Part shown: piece by piece, positions 1 through 8,542 of the stretch
How positions within the stretch are numbered: the first letter of the stretch is position 1
Layout: the number at the start of each line of letters is the position of its first letter
Notes under the pieces: generated by a model
The model's input: only the letters and a program-made list of their open reading frames with translations
Databases searched by the model: none
Told to the model about the DNA's origin: nothing
Assembly (NCBI GenBank): GCA_031963225.1
Contig: JASSUD010000007.1
Location: 1-61,499 of the forward strand
DNA from: JASSUD01 sp031963225
GTDB lineage: Bacteria; Pseudomonadota; Gammaproteobacteria; Burkholderiales; Burkholderiaceae
Direction of reading: 5' to 3'
DNA length: 61,499 nucleotides
Made by a program: the position numbers and the translations under genes

Positions 1-113
1 GGGAGCAGGAGCACAGGGACCGGAACTGTACTTAAGTACAGTGAATACCTCGCACTGCACGACCTCAAAGATGGGCCCTTTGGGGTAATTGAGGACATGC
101 CCTAGGGCGTGTC
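1..113. other. Left flank with two inverted repeats
   Basis: No gene start is visible here. There is a perfect 18-bp palindrome at 25-42 (arms ACTGTACTT and AAGTACAGT). A second inverted repeat lies at 93-114 (GGACATGCCC, TA, GGGCGTGTCC; 9 of 10 positions pair) and its last base is the first base of the rnfH stop codon on the minus strand. The second hairpin could end the rnfH transcript, but no T-run follows it. Confidence 0.4.
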
Positions 114-407
114 CTACTTCCTATTCAAGCGCCCTTTTTTTACTCGTTGATGGCGGGCGGCTTTGGGATCTATAAGTAAAGGTCGATAAATTTCTACGCG
201 GTCGTTTGGCGAGAGCAGAGTATGAAGCGGTTTGAGCTGACCGAAAATGCCTGTTTTTTGAACGGTGAGATCTATTTCAGGGCAGCGTGAGAGTAGCCCA
301 GAAGCCCTAATCGCTTGCTCTAAGGTCGTGCCGGCAGCCACTTGCAGGTGCAGTACTATTTGGCGATCAGGTAGTGCATACGCTACTTTTACTTCAAACA
401 TGGCCAT
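114..407 (-). CDS. rnfH: RnfH family ubiquitin-like-fold protein
   Basis: A 97-residue protein of the RnfH family (UPF0125), a small beta-grasp protein whose molecular role is not firmly known. The family pattern is visible: the N-terminal strand FEVKVAYALP, the middle motif TLEQAIRASGLL, and the C-terminal signature PNDRVEIYRPLLIDPK. The tail is basic (KKGRLNRK). The first ATG (405-407) is used; an in-frame ATG two codons later is possible. It overlaps the end of ratA by 14 bases, so the two are probably cotranscribed and translationally coupled. The ratA-rnfH pair next to divergent smpB is a conserved proteobacterial arrangement. Confidence 0.93.
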   Translation of the reverse strand: MAMFEVKVAYALPDRQIVLHLQVAAGTTLEQAIRASGLLSRCPEIDLTVQKTGIFGQLKPLHTLLSPNDRVEIYRPLLIDPKAARHQRVKKGRLNRK

Positions 408-831
408 AACGCTTTTTAGCTTGTGCTACGAAGCAATCGACAAAAGTATGCGTAATATGCCGAAATACCGGGCCTATGACTATATTTAGTAAAGGATTTG
501 AAAATTCGTAATGCAGCTCAAAATCAATAGTGCACGCGTGCAGACCTTGCTCCACAAAACGCCACCCTCCCGTCATTTTTTTAAAAGGGCCCTGCACCAG
601 TTTCATATGAATATGGGTGGGGCGCTGCTGCGTATTGCGCGTTGAAAAATGCTGGCGAATCCCTTTGAAGTGAATACCTATTCTGGCCTGCAGGCCAGCA
701 TCATCTTGTTCCACAATTTGCGCATCACTGCACCATGGCAGAAAATTAGGGTAATCCTCTACATCATTCACCAAATCAAACATTTGCTGCGCAGAATAAT
801 CAAGAAAAACGTGTTTTTTAACCGTGTGCAT
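394..831 (-). CDS. ratA: RatA-type START/SRPBCC protein (toxin RatA / CoQ10-binding family)
   Basis: A 145-residue protein of the RatA/Coq10 family, START-like lipid-binding folds. E. coli RatA was described as a ribosome-association toxin, and relatives bind ubiquinone. The start is placed at ATG 829-831 because homologues begin MHTVKKxVxxxYSAQQMF. A longer frame reaching 963 would add 44 residues that resemble nothing in the family and would run into smpB. Visible family features are DVEDYPNFLPWC near residue 23 and the GPFKKMTGGWRF segment. It is divergent from smpB with 130 bp between the starts. No clear Shine-Dalgarno sequence was found. Confidence 0.9.
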   Translation of the reverse strand: MHTVKKHVFLDYSAQQMFDLVNDVEDYPNFLPWCSDAQIVEQDDAGLQARIGIHFKGIRQHFSTRNTQQRPTHIHMKLVQGPFKKMTGGWRFVEQGLHACTIDFELHYEFSNPLLNIVIGPVFRHITHTFVDCFVAQAKKRYGHV

Positions 832-961
832 GAGAGAGAAACAGAAAGAAAGCAATAAAAAACGAAAAATCACAGCACACCATTCAGGCAAAATAACCTG
901 TGCTTGATAGAATTGCCATTCTATCCATGTTTTGCCCCTCTTCGCCTTTGGCTTACATCCC

Positions 962-1408
962 ATGAGTATTGTTCAAAATAAAAAAGCATTTTTTGATTAC
1001 TTTGTTGAAGTCCGCTATGAAGCGGGTCTGGTACTTGAAGGATGGGAAGTCAAAGCGATCCGAGCAGGCCGCGCGCACATCAAAGAAAGCTACATCATAG
1101 TGCGCGACGGTGCACTATGGCTTATTGGAGCGCATATCAGCCCGCTTGCATCTGCCTCTACACATATCCAACCTGACCCTGTGCGCACGCGCAAACTATT
1201 ACTGCACGCGGAAGAAATTAAAAAGCTTATTGGCAAAGTCGAACAGCGCGGCTACACCCTTGTGCCCCTTAATTTGCATTACAAAAAAGGGCTGGTGAAA
1301 TGTGAAATCGCTCTAGCGCGTGGTAAAAAACAACACGACAAACGCGAAACAGAAAAAAATCGAGACTGGGAACGCGAAAAAGCACGTATTGTGCGAGAAA
1401 TGCATTAG
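962..1408 (+). CDS. smpB: SsrA-binding protein SmpB
   Basis: A 148-residue SmpB, the tmRNA partner that brings SsrA RNA to stalled ribosomes for trans-translation. The family signature is clear: FFDYFVEVRYEAGLVLEGWEVKAIR near the N-terminus, GRAHIKESY, and the basic C-terminal tail KKQHDKRETEKNRDWEREK that enters the empty mRNA channel. Length matches the usual 145-160 residues. The start is ATG 962, since homologues begin MSIxxNKKAFFDY. An in-frame ATG at 932 would add ten non-conserved residues. The gene stands alone, divergent from ratA-rnfH. Confidence 0.96.
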   Translation: MSIVQNKKAFFDYFVEVRYEAGLVLEGWEVKAIRAGRAHIKESYIIVRDGALWLIGAHISPLASASTHIQPDPVRTRKLLLHAEEIKKLIGKVEQRGYTLVPLNLHYKKGLVKCEIALARGKKQHDKRETEKNRDWEREKARIVREMH

Positions 1409-1523
1409 ATTAAAGATCATGAGCAGGCTCTTAGATCAAACGGCGTATGTCGATCCCTTGACATTGAATATAGCGGCTAAGTAGGAGTAAACCTAACATT
1501 TGTGTCACCAGCCACCACCTTGA

Positions 1524-2522
1524 TCATAGAGGTGTCAGCCGAGTATTTATGTCGAGGTCAAACCGGCCGTACGTCGCCTTACACTGCAATGGTGCGCTTC
1601 TCAACTCGGTTTTGATTACCGCCATCTTCCGCGGCGAGTCCACCAACACAGCATCTAGGCCGAGACACGCTGCCACGCGATAATCGATTGAGTTGTTCAC
1701 CGCAAATGCAAGTATTTTCACGGGTGCCTGCCGACGAAAGCAGGTAACTGTCGCTGGTGTCCACATTGTCCCGTTGACCTGCGTGATACCTTCACCAAGG
1801 GTGAATTTCTCCGTCACAGTCAGCTTTCGATGAAATTCGAAGCCGGTCCATACAGAGGTTGGCGGTACATTTTTGCACCCTTCATTGAGCAAAACTTTCG
1901 CTAGCCGGTCGCAAGTTGCATTGCGTGATTCGAATAACCTAGCTTGCGAATAGGCAGTGAAAGCCTGTTGATACGCCGCCTCAGTCGAATAGATTGTTAC
2001 ACGCCGCCATGCATTTTCGCTACTCAGCACCTGCGCTACCGCGCGTGCCTGCAGCTCGGCGGGCAGTGCTTTCATATCAAGTACCACTGGCATACCGCCT
2101 GGTAGCTCGCGCAGTGCATCGCGTAGTGTCGGGATACCGAGCGGACGGTCGCGATAGGAATATTGCCCTTTCGCATTCTTGAAACTCCATCCGGCATTCA
2201 TCCGTGCCAATTCGGCCACCGTGTAATATGCAACTGGGCCGGACGCGTTTGTCAAAGTGCAGAGATCAGCTGGGCGATAGAGCACTGGCACGCCGTCTTT
2301 GCTCAACTGCACGGTGAGCCACATTCCGTCGGCTCGGTGCGCAACCGCGAGCCGGATAGCTTCCAGCGTGTTCTCCGGTGCATCGCTAGCGCCTCCTCGA
2401 TGGGCAAAGACTTGCGGCAGTGCGGCAGAACTTACGATCGGGGTAACCGCCCTGCTCACGCAGCCTGTCAGCAACCAGAAGCTTGCCAACGCGAATGCAA
2501 GATAAACACGGCATTCATTCAT
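1524..2522 (-). CDS. Glycerophosphodiester phosphodiesterase-like lipoprotein, probably catalytically altered
   Basis: About 332 residues from the ATG at 2520-2522, directly behind the xthA stop; an in-frame start at 2540 would overlap xthA. The N-terminus is a lipoprotein signal (hydrophobic stretch ending LLTGC, Cys near residue 21), so the protein should be anchored in the envelope. The fold is GDPD-like: HRGGASDAPENTLEAIRLA, then DGMWLTVQLSKDGVPVLYRP. In active GDPDs the second block reads E-x-D and ends in H-D; here these are W-L-T and R-P, so two metal ligands and the second catalytic histidine appear replaced. It may bind rather than cleave phosphodiesters, or use altered chemistry. 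Probably cotranscribed with xthA. Confidence 0.8.
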   Translation of the reverse strand: MNECRVYLAFALASFWLLTGCVSRAVTPIVSSAALPQVFAHRGGASDAPENTLEAIRLAVAHRADGMWLTVQLSKDGVPVLYRPADLCTLTNASGPVAYYTVAELARMNAGWSFKNAKGQYSYRDRPLGIPTLRDALRELPGGMPVVLDMKALPAELQARAVAQVLSSENAWRRVTIYSTEAAYQQAFTAYSQARLFESRNATCDRLAKVLLNEGCKNVPPTSVWTGFEFHRKLTVTEKFTLGEGITQVNGTMWTPATVTCFRRQAPVKILAFAVNNSIDYRVAACLGLDAVLVDSPRKMAVIKTELRSAPLQCKATYGRFDLDINTRLTPL

Positions 2523-2523
2523 C

Positions 2524-3345
2524 TTAATTACAGGTGACAAAGCTGGCTAAAACAGGCGCATGGTCTGAAGGTTGAGTCCAGCTACGCGGTTCGGAGTCTA
2601 TGGCACTTTCTACGCAGAGTGCAGTTAATGCTGGTGAACTTAAAATGAGATCGATGCGGAGCCCTGCATTACGCCGAAACGCACCTTGACGGTAATCCCA
2701 CCAGCTATAGCGTTGTTCGAGCGGGTAGAGATGCCGGAAGGTATCAGTGAGACCTAATTCCAACAGTCTTGCAAACGCGGCGCGTTCTTGAGGCGACACA
2801 TGATTTTTGCCTTCCCATGCCTTTGGATCATGCACATCACGATCTTCCGGTGCGATATTAAAGTCTCCCAATAAAACAAGTTTGGGATGCCGTGTCAATT
2901 CTTCTTTGAGCCATTCTTGCAATGCGCTAAGCCATTGCAGCTTATAGGTAAATTTCTCGCTTTCCGGTGCCTGGCCATTTGGGAAATAAGTGCACACGAC
3001 GCGTATTCCGTTTACGGTTACAGCCAATAAGCGTTGCTGTTCTGTAAAACCTGGTAAACCGCGTATAACAGACTGCTCGGTTTCTACTTCTTCTACTACG
3101 AGCGCTTTGCGAACAAGAATAGCCACTCCATTGTAGGTTTTTTGCCCAGAAAACCAGCAGCAATATCCTGCAGCTTCAAGCGCTGCTATAGGAAATTGAT
3201 CGTCACAGAGTTTGGTTTCTTGCAAAGCTAAGACATCGACCGGATGGGTTTCGAGCCAGGTCAAAACGTGTGGTAGGCGTACCCGTAAGGAATTGACATT
3301 CCAAGTAGCAATTTGGATGGGCGTTTGAAGAGAGGGAGAGGACAT
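2524..3345 (-). CDS. xthA: Exodeoxyribonuclease III
   Basis: A 273-residue exonuclease III/AP endonuclease of the EEP superfamily, acting in base-excision repair at abasic sites and damaged 3' ends. Active-site motifs are intact: WNVNSLR (Asn16), LQETK (Glu43), Tyr120 in VCTYFPNG, GDFNIAPED (Asp161, Asn163), GLRIDLILSS near 229-237 and PSDHAPV (Asp261, His262). Length is normal for the family. It precedes the GDPD-like lipoprotein gene with a one-base gap. Confidence 0.96.
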   Translation of the reverse strand: MSSPSLQTPIQIATWNVNSLRVRLPHVLTWLETHPVDVLALQETKLCDDQFPIAALEAAGYCCWFSGQKTYNGVAILVRKALVVEEVETEQSVIRGLPGFTEQQRLLAVTVNGIRVVCTYFPNGQAPESEKFTYKLQWLSALQEWLKEELTRHPKLVLLGDFNIAPEDRDVHDPKAWEGKNHVSPQERAAFARLLELGLTDTFRHLYPLEQRYSWWDYRQGAFRRNAGLRIDLILSSPALTALCVESAIDSEPRSWTQPSDHAPVLASFVTCN

Positions 3346-3360
3346 AAGTCTATGAATAAA

Positions 3361-3482
3361 GATGGGTCGGGTGAGGCACGAGCCTCAACAGGCTTCTATT
3401 TTTTGCTTTTGATGATCTATAAGCAGGTTATCGAGAACACAGCGGCCTGCATGTTGGGGTTCCTTCGTCACCACCAACCTAC
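3361..3482. repeat. REPIN-like doublet (REP hairpins, tail to tail)
   Basis: The intact right copy is on the minus strand at 3449-3482: head GTAGGTTGGTGGTGA at the 3482 end, then a loop, then GGAACCCCAACATGC. A degraded plus-strand partner lies at 3361-3393 (GATGGGTCGGGTGAGG, then GAGCCTCAACAGGC). About 55 bp separate them. The TAG inside the GTAG head at the right end is the ttcA stop codon. It may act as a transcript end or stabiliser for ttcA. Confidence 0.75.
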
Positions 3483-4453
3483 GCGCCACAAGGTTCATCA
3501 TCAAATGCTTTATCGCCTTGTGCACTGGGCATGCCATCCGCCACTGACATGGAAAAATCAAAAAGCTGGCGGTCCATTAAATGCGAAGGGGCAATATGAG
3601 AGAGTGCGCGAAATACATTATCCACGCGACCTGGATAACGCTTCTCCCACTCTTGAATAAGCGCTTTCATTTCGCCACGCTTCAAATTGGGCTGACTGCC
3701 GCACAAATCACACGGAATAATGGGAAACGCTTTGAGCGCTGCATACGCTTTCAGATCCGCCTCTCTCACATAAGCCAAAGGTCGGATCACAATATGCTTA
3801 CCATCATCTGATTGCAGCTTTGGAGCCATGCCTTTGAGCGTACCACCGTAAAAAAGGTTTAAAAATACCGTCTCTAAAATATCATTACGATGATGCCCCA
3901 AAGCAATTTTAGTCGCTCCAAGCTCCCCAGCCACCCTATACAAAATACCTCGACGCAAACGTGAGCACAGCGAGCACGTGGTTTTGCCTTCAGGAATAAG
4001 CCGCTTGACAATACTGTACGTATCACGCGTTTCAATATGAAAACGCACCCCACGCGCGCGCAAATACTCAGGCAACACATGTTCGGGGAAATTAGGCTGC
4101 TTTTGATCCAGATTCACCGCCACCAGCTCAAAGCGCACAGGCGCATGCTCTTGTAGGTGCAGCAAAATTTCAAGCAGGGCATAACTATCTTTACCGCCAG
4201 AGAGGCAGACCATCACCAGATCACCCTCATCGATCATCTGGTAATCATGCACAGCCTGCCCTACAAGCCGAGCAAGCCGTTTATGGAGTTTATTATCGTT
4301 ATAAGCTTCTTTTTGCTCTGCACGGGTCTTCCATGCAATCGGCGAGATAGCTATCTCGCTGCGCTCAGCACTATTTGTCAGAACCACTTCCTGTTCTTGC
4401 TGCGCTTTTTGAGCTATCTGTAAAGAAGATGCAAAAGTACTATCCACCACCAC
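3479..4453 (-). CDS. ttcA: tRNA 2-thiocytidine(32) synthetase TtcA
   Basis: TtcA thiolates cytidine 32 of several tRNAs using ATP and an iron-sulfur cluster. Visible motifs: the PP-loop CLSGGKDSYALL, the CxxC pair in TTCSLCSRLRRG, the further cysteine in PCDLCGSQPNLKRGE, and GHHRNDILET. A GTG at 4451-4453 is preferred because folB ends TAG there, giving a one-base stop-start overlap, with GGGAAG upstream as a ribosome site. The upstream ATG at 4498 would add 15 residues that only retranslate folB. Two more GTG codons follow immediately, so the exact start is open. The stop codon lies in a REP element, so the C-terminus may have been trimmed or fixed by that insertion. Confidence 0.93.
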   Translation of the reverse strand: MVVDSTFASSLQIAQKAQQEQEVVLTNSAERSEIAISPIAWKTRAEQKEAYNDNKLHKRLARLVGQAVHDYQMIDEGDLVMVCLSGGKDSYALLEILLHLQEHAPVRFELVAVNLDQKQPNFPEHVLPEYLRARGVRFHIETRDTYSIVKRLIPEGKTTCSLCSRLRRGILYRVAGELGATKIALGHHRNDILETVFLNLFYGGTLKGMAPKLQSDDGKHIVIRPLAYVREADLKAYAALKAFPIIPCDLCGSQPNLKRGEMKALIQEWEKRYPGRVDNVFRALSHIAPSHLMDRQLFDFSMSVADGMPSAQGDKAFDDEPCGA

Positions 4454-4860
4454 TAATCTTCCCGAATATGAAACACCTCCACGCCCACCCCTGCACAATC
4501 AGGATAGGCCTGTGGCTTCTCGATACAAACACGCACTGCGCGGCAATAAGCATGCGCAAAGAGCTTACCCGCTATTACATCACATAATGTTTCTTGCAAA
4601 TGCACATGCCCCTGCGCAGTGCATTCTTTTATCCCCTCCATCACTGCCTCTCTAAGCACGCCATAATCCACCACCTCCTCCAATTGATCCGCCTGGGGGG
4701 TAGATGCCGCTAACGGCACAAATACCTCTGCCTGAATAACCACTTGCTGTGCCTGCTCTTTTTCAAACGCATACGCGCCAATCAGAATTGTCGCCGTGTA
4801 ATCACGCAAAAAAAGACGCCGGCAATCTGCCAGGCGTGGGTCCGACCATGCTGCATGCAT
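4453..4860 (-). CDS. folB: Dihydroneopterin aldolase
   Basis: A 135-residue FolB, which converts 7,8-dihydroneopterin to 6-hydroxymethyl-dihydropterin in folate synthesis. Family features are visible: an N-terminal strand with a conserved YTATILIGAYAFEKEQAQ motif, VDYGVLREAV in the middle (Tyr of the pterin site), and the C-terminal strand VRVCIEKPQAY. Slightly longer than the usual 120 residues at the N-terminus. It is coupled to ttcA through a one-base overlap; folB-ttcA adjacency is common in Burkholderiaceae. Confidence 0.92.
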   Translation of the reverse strand: MHAAWSDPRLADCRRLFLRDYTATILIGAYAFEKEQAQQVVIQAEVFVPLAASTPQADQLEEVVDYGVLREAVMEGIKECTAQGHVHLQETLCDVIAGKLFAHAYCRAVRVCIEKPQAYPDCAGVGVEVFHIRED

Positions 4861-5177
4861 ACTGTATTTCGCTTATAGGTGAAAAGGATGAAGAAATTAT
4901 TCGAAGAATAGCTAGCAAAATTACTATGAAGAACCAAACTGCGCATACTTTTTTAAATAGGATAACCCATCGAGCTGTTCTAGGTGGAATATTTTATTCC
5001 CTACAGCTAGATGGGCACTTTTTATACTGATTTATATGTGTCTTTTCTTTCTATGGCATAAATAAAAATTACATTAAATTTTTATATTTTACTACACGAC
5101 TCATACATTATAAAAAATACTAATATTTTACTGCCAGTTATAATATATACCTATCACGCAATACTATTTTACATTCA
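4861..5177. other. AT-rich intergenic stretch
   Basis: 317 bp between folB (reading away) and the end of the hypothetical gene at 5178. GC drops sharply after about 4960. No gene, tRNA or clear terminator is seen. The segment marks the left edge of an AT-rich island. Confidence 0.4.
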
Positions 5178-6644
5178 TCAAGCTGCCGGTGCTACTTTCC
5201 ATAGGAATCTTTCCAAAATTGGGTCCATTCCATGAAGTTCTCCTATTTTTCTTATGGATTCCATTTTAAACTCTTCATGAATTCCAATATTATAATTAAT
5301 AACAAAACTACTCTCTTTAGCAATCACCTCGCTTTCTTCTGCTGCATCCATTTCAACATTCCTCAAATCAAATCGGATTTTATTTATACAATCCAAATGA
5401 TTCTTCCTTACTTTTTTTAATTCTTCATTTTCAGCGAAATTTGACTTTATTCTTTTTGACATTCCAATGATTCTATTCTTGTTTTTTCTACTTCTAGCAT
5501 AAGATGCCGGAGCGCCCAATTTTTCACCGGCCTCGACTTGATGCTCTGTATATTTAGATTTATATTCTTTTTTATTTCCTGCGCTCGCAATTAAAATACC
5601 TGGCAGGCTCCCTAATTCAATATTAATTCTTTTTCCCAATACATCTACATATTTTTGCGAAGTACTTTCAACACCTCTCTCAAAAATAGAACCACTATTA
5701 TTTTTATAATAAGACGTCACGCCACCAGATACACCAACATTTTTTAAGTCTCTAATACCACCAGAAACATTTATAGATTCGCTATCTTTCGTACTAGAAG
5801 ATTCACTTTGCAATTCTGAATTATTTTCTGCTACATATTTTTTTACAGCACCTTCATTAACATCATTAGTTTTATTCAGATTCAAATCCTTCACATAATC
5901 TAGAAGAGTTATAGAATCACGATACTTCATGCCTGTAATTTTATTTAAAAGATCCGCATCATATTTCTTTTCTGCACATCCCTTTAAAACATCAGACAAT
6001 ATCCCTAATGTTTGATCCACTTTCTCCTTATCTCTTTCATTCATAGTAAAGAATTTTTTTATTTTTATTTCATAGCATTCTTTACCATCCAGAACCCTAT
6101 CATTAGCGATTACTTTCACATTTTTATATAAAGATGCATCCTCTTTACCTTTTGCATTTTTATTTAAAGAACAATATTCCATTCGAAGAAAATTTATAAC
6201 TCTATGCATATCATTTTCAGAATATTTTCCTTTTTCAATCAGGATAGTGTTATTTTTTCTTGAAAAACCATTAATAGAATGCTGAATTCTCTCTGCAAAT
6301 GCGTCCGTCTCTTCATATTTATTTGTTATATTACTCACGTCAAAATCAGATAGCGATCTAACATCACTACTATCACTATTAGAAAATATTGACCTATCAT
6401 CATAAAATATTGGCAGCGGCCTACGTTTAAAAAAATTCAAACATGTATTTAATTTCGAACCTCCGCCATCATCAAAATGATACTTTTCTTTACTATTAAA
6501 ATATTTTTTTAAATTTATTTTATTTAATATGCATTTAAATTTCTTGTTACTTTTCTCGCTAAAACTAGAAGAATTATATTCCAATCCAGGATATGAATTT
6601 ATACCAGAAGCCATAGGCACACTTAACAATCTTTTTTGTTCCAT
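5178..6644 (-). CDS. AT-rich protein of unknown function, effector candidate
   Basis: A 488-residue protein I do not recognise. It is rich in Lys, Asn, Ser and Ile, as expected from the very low GC, and lacks a signal peptide or long hydrophobic segment. The N-terminus is polar and serine-rich (YNSSSFSEKSNKK). Later there is a Ser/Gly-rich linker around residues 275-325 with two copies of a VSGG motif, and a more charged, helical C-terminal third. The start is well supported by a strong ribosome site (AGGGGGGTGGA) just before the ATG at 6642-6644. Base composition unlike the flanking folB and methyltransferase genes suggests transfer. Secretion into a host is a guess from composition and context only. 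Confidence 0.7.
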   Translation of the reverse strand: MEQKRLLSVPMASGINSYPGLEYNSSSFSEKSNKKFKCILNKINLKKYFNSKEKYHFDDGGGSKLNTCLNFFKRRPLPIFYDDRSIFSNSDSSDVRSLSDFDVSNITNKYEETDAFAERIQHSINGFSRKNNTILIEKGKYSENDMHRVINFLRMEYCSLNKNAKGKEDASLYKNVKVIANDRVLDGKECYEIKIKKFFTMNERDKEKVDQTLGILSDVLKGCAEKKYDADLLNKITGMKYRDSITLLDYVKDLNLNKTNDVNEGAVKKYVAENNSELQSESSSTKDSESINVSGGIRDLKNVGVSGGVTSYYKNNSGSIFERGVESTSQKYVDVLGKRINIELGSLPGILIASAGNKKEYKSKYTEHQVEAGEKLGAPASYARSRKNKNRIIGMSKRIKSNFAENEELKKVRKNHLDCINKIRFDLRNVEMDAAEESEVIAKESSFVINYNIGIHEEFKMESIRKIGELHGMDPILERFLWKVAPAA

Positions 6645-6923
6645 TCCACCCCCCTATATATTTACATCATCATAGTTTTACGTTCCTTAAAAAAACAAAT
6701 ATACCATTTACATTTACACAACCTATATCATTACAGACTTCTATTTTTATGCCATATAATATTTTTATTTTCTGCTATGCGAAATGAAGGATGGATGCGC
6801 GAAGTAAACAATTAAAAATCAGCCTCTACTACATATCGCGGTACAAACAGTACAATACGGCCTTGTACACGTAGGCCCAGTTGCCTATTTACGATCTCTA
6901 CGTTTTTATTTTTGCAAAAAATC

Positions 6924-7057
6924 GTAGGTTGGTGGTGAGGCTCGAGCTCCAACATGCATACCGCTTAGTTTTAATTTTTGCCTTAGACTGTTTATAAACA
7001 GGTCTTAAAGAAGCCCGTAGCTTGCATGTTGGGGTTCGTTCCTCACCACCAACCTAC
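6924..7057. repeat. REPIN-like doublet
   Basis: Two REP copies face tail to tail. The plus copy at 6924-6957 has head GTAGGTTGGTGGTGAGG and ends CTCCAACATGC. The minus copy at 7024-7057 reads GCATGTTGGGGTTCGT then CCTCACCACCAACCTAC. The 66-bp middle is shared in part with other copies (CTTTTA/TTTATAAACAGG-like tracts). Eight bases after the minus copy a further plus copy begins. Confidence 0.8.
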
Positions 7058-7065
7058 GAGCCACG

Positions 7066-7098
7066 GTAGGTTGGGGTGACGAAGGAACCCCAACATGC
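7066..7098 (+). repeat. Single REP element upstream of the methyltransferase gene
   Basis: Head GTAGGTTGGGGTGACG at 7066, ending GGAACCCCAACATGC at 7098. The tail after it (AATCATCGCTTTTAAC) is nearly the same as the tail of the copy at 22904, so the mobile unit extends past the hairpin. The tail runs up to the start codon at 7136. Confidence 0.8.
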
Positions 7099-7135
7099 AC
7101 ATCACCAACTTTTAATCATCGCTTTTAACTTGCAT

Positions 7136-8485
7136 ATGCCTGTTTCCAACCGCCCACTCTCCTCTATCTTGGAAATAAATCTACCCATTCCGCATAAAAA
7201 TGCACACCGACGTGCATGTGCTTTACTTGAGTCTATTGGCCAGGCTCTTTTGCAAAACGATGGGTGGCTGCCATTTGATCGGTATATGGATATGGCACTC
7301 TATACGCCAGGCCTTGGGTATTACAGTGGGCAGGCTACGCAATTTGGTCAGACTGCTGAAAAGGGGAGCGATTTCACAACGGCACCAGAAATCTCGCCTT
7401 TTTTTGGCCAAGCGCTAGCTCAGGCTATTGCAGAAGCTTTGCAGGCCAGTTCAACGTCTTCTGTCATGGAGTTTGGTGCGGGTACGGGTAAGCTTGCGGC
7501 TCAGGTTTTAAAAGCGTTAGGAGCATTGGGTGTGCATTGCACGTCTTATTCGATTGTGGAAGTGTCTGCCACTTTGCGTGCGCGTCAAAAAGCATTCTTG
7601 GAAAAAGAAGTACCGCAATATATGGACTGTGTGCATTGGCTAGATACCTTGCCAGCACATTTTGATGGCGTTGCATTCGGTAATGAGGTACTCGATGCCA
7701 TGCCTGTACAGCTCTTTGCACGCAGGGATGGGAATTGGTTCGAGCGTGGGGTCACTTGGACTCCCGCTGCGAAGCGTTCTATCGAAGCAGACACTGCAAT
7801 AAAAAAAGAGCAAGGTCACGAATCTACCAGCTCCCACCTAGTTGATTTTTCTGGCCTAGACCCGGCACATGCGCTGGCATGGGAAGATCGCCCTGCGTCT
7901 GAAAGTGTGCAATTAGAAGCGGTGCGCGAAACCCTTCATCGAACGGCAGATCTACACGCTCTTACTTGGGCGGATGCTGCGCCCTATCTCACTGAATCTC
8001 ACCATGCGGCAGTGGCCTTTATACGAACCGTATGTTCCATGCTGCGCCGCGGCGCGCTTTTTTTTATTGATTACGGCTTTCCAGCGCAGGAGTATTACCA
8101 TCCTCAACGCAACGAGGGCACGCTGATGTGCCATTATCAGCATTACGCACACACCAACCCACTCTGGTACCCAGGCTTACAAGATATCACTGCGCATATT
8201 GATTTCAGCAGCATCGCTACAGCAGCTCAAAGCACAGGCGCACAACTTCTGGGCTATACCTCGCAAGCTCGGTTTTTAATGAATTGTGGCATCCTAACAG
8301 CATTGGATCAGCTCGATCCAAAACAAGCAGCAGATTTTCTTCCTGCCGCCAATGGCATACAAAAGCTCTTGGCAGAAAGCGAAATGGGCGAATTATTTAA
8401 AGTCATTGCATTTGGACGCGGCTTAGAGTCCGCAGATATGCCATTGCGCGCCTTCGCCCAAGGCGATCGCTCATACCGACTGTAA
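7136..8485 (+). CDS. MidA/NDUFAF7-like class I SAM-dependent methyltransferase
   Basis: About 449 residues of the COG1565 (DUF185) family. Eukaryotic members methylate an arginine of a complex I subunit; the bacterial substrate is not established. Visible motifs: PFDRYMDMALYTPGLGYYSG near the N-terminus, a SAM-binding EFGAGTGKLA at about 112-121, GNEVLDAMPV at about 182-191, and FFIDYGFPAQEYYHPQR with GTLMCHYQHYAH in the C-terminal half. ATG 7136 is chosen because an in-frame frame back to 7076 only translates a REP element. About 60 residues between the GNEVLDAMP block and the later motifs are less conserved in appearance. The next gene, cca, starts 57 bp on, so an operon is likely. Confidence 0.88.
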   Translation: MPVSNRPLSSILEINLPIPHKNAHRRACALLESIGQALLQNDGWLPFDRYMDMALYTPGLGYYSGQATQFGQTAEKGSDFTTAPEISPFFGQALAQAIAEALQASSTSSVMEFGAGTGKLAAQVLKALGALGVHCTSYSIVEVSATLRARQKAFLEKEVPQYMDCVHWLDTLPAHFDGVAFGNEVLDAMPVQLFARRDGNWFERGVTWTPAAKRSIEADTAIKKEQGHESTSSHLVDFSGLDPAHALAWEDRPASESVQLEAVRETLHRTADLHALTWADAAPYLTESHHAAVAFIRTVCSMLRRGALFFIDYGFPAQEYYHPQRNEGTLMCHYQHYAHTNPLWYPGLQDITAHIDFSSIATAAQSTGAQLLGYTSQARFLMNCGILTALDQLDPKQAADFLPAANGIQKLLAESEMGELFKVIAFGRGLESADMPLRAFAQGDRSYRL

Positions 8486-8542
8486 TTGTCATTACCCGTA
8501 GGGTAAGTCCTCAATTGCCCCAACACTGAAAAAGCGAATACT

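Larger units (their letters stand above)
6645..7135. other. Intergenic region with REP elements and AT-rich promoter side
   Basis: About 490 bp. The left part (to about 6780) is AT-rich and should hold the promoter of the minus-strand hypothetical gene. The right part is largely made of REP copies listed separately (6924-7057 and 7066-7098). No other gene is seen. Confidence 0.5.

Noticed and set aside
4454..4498. ATG at 4498 as ttcA start
   Set aside because: The added residues lie within folB in another frame and are not like TtcA N-termini; the TAGTG junction fits better.
7076..7135. An in-frame extension of the MidA-like gene to 7076
   Set aside because: It translates a REP hairpin and its tail; similar peptides arise from the other REP copies, so it is not protein.
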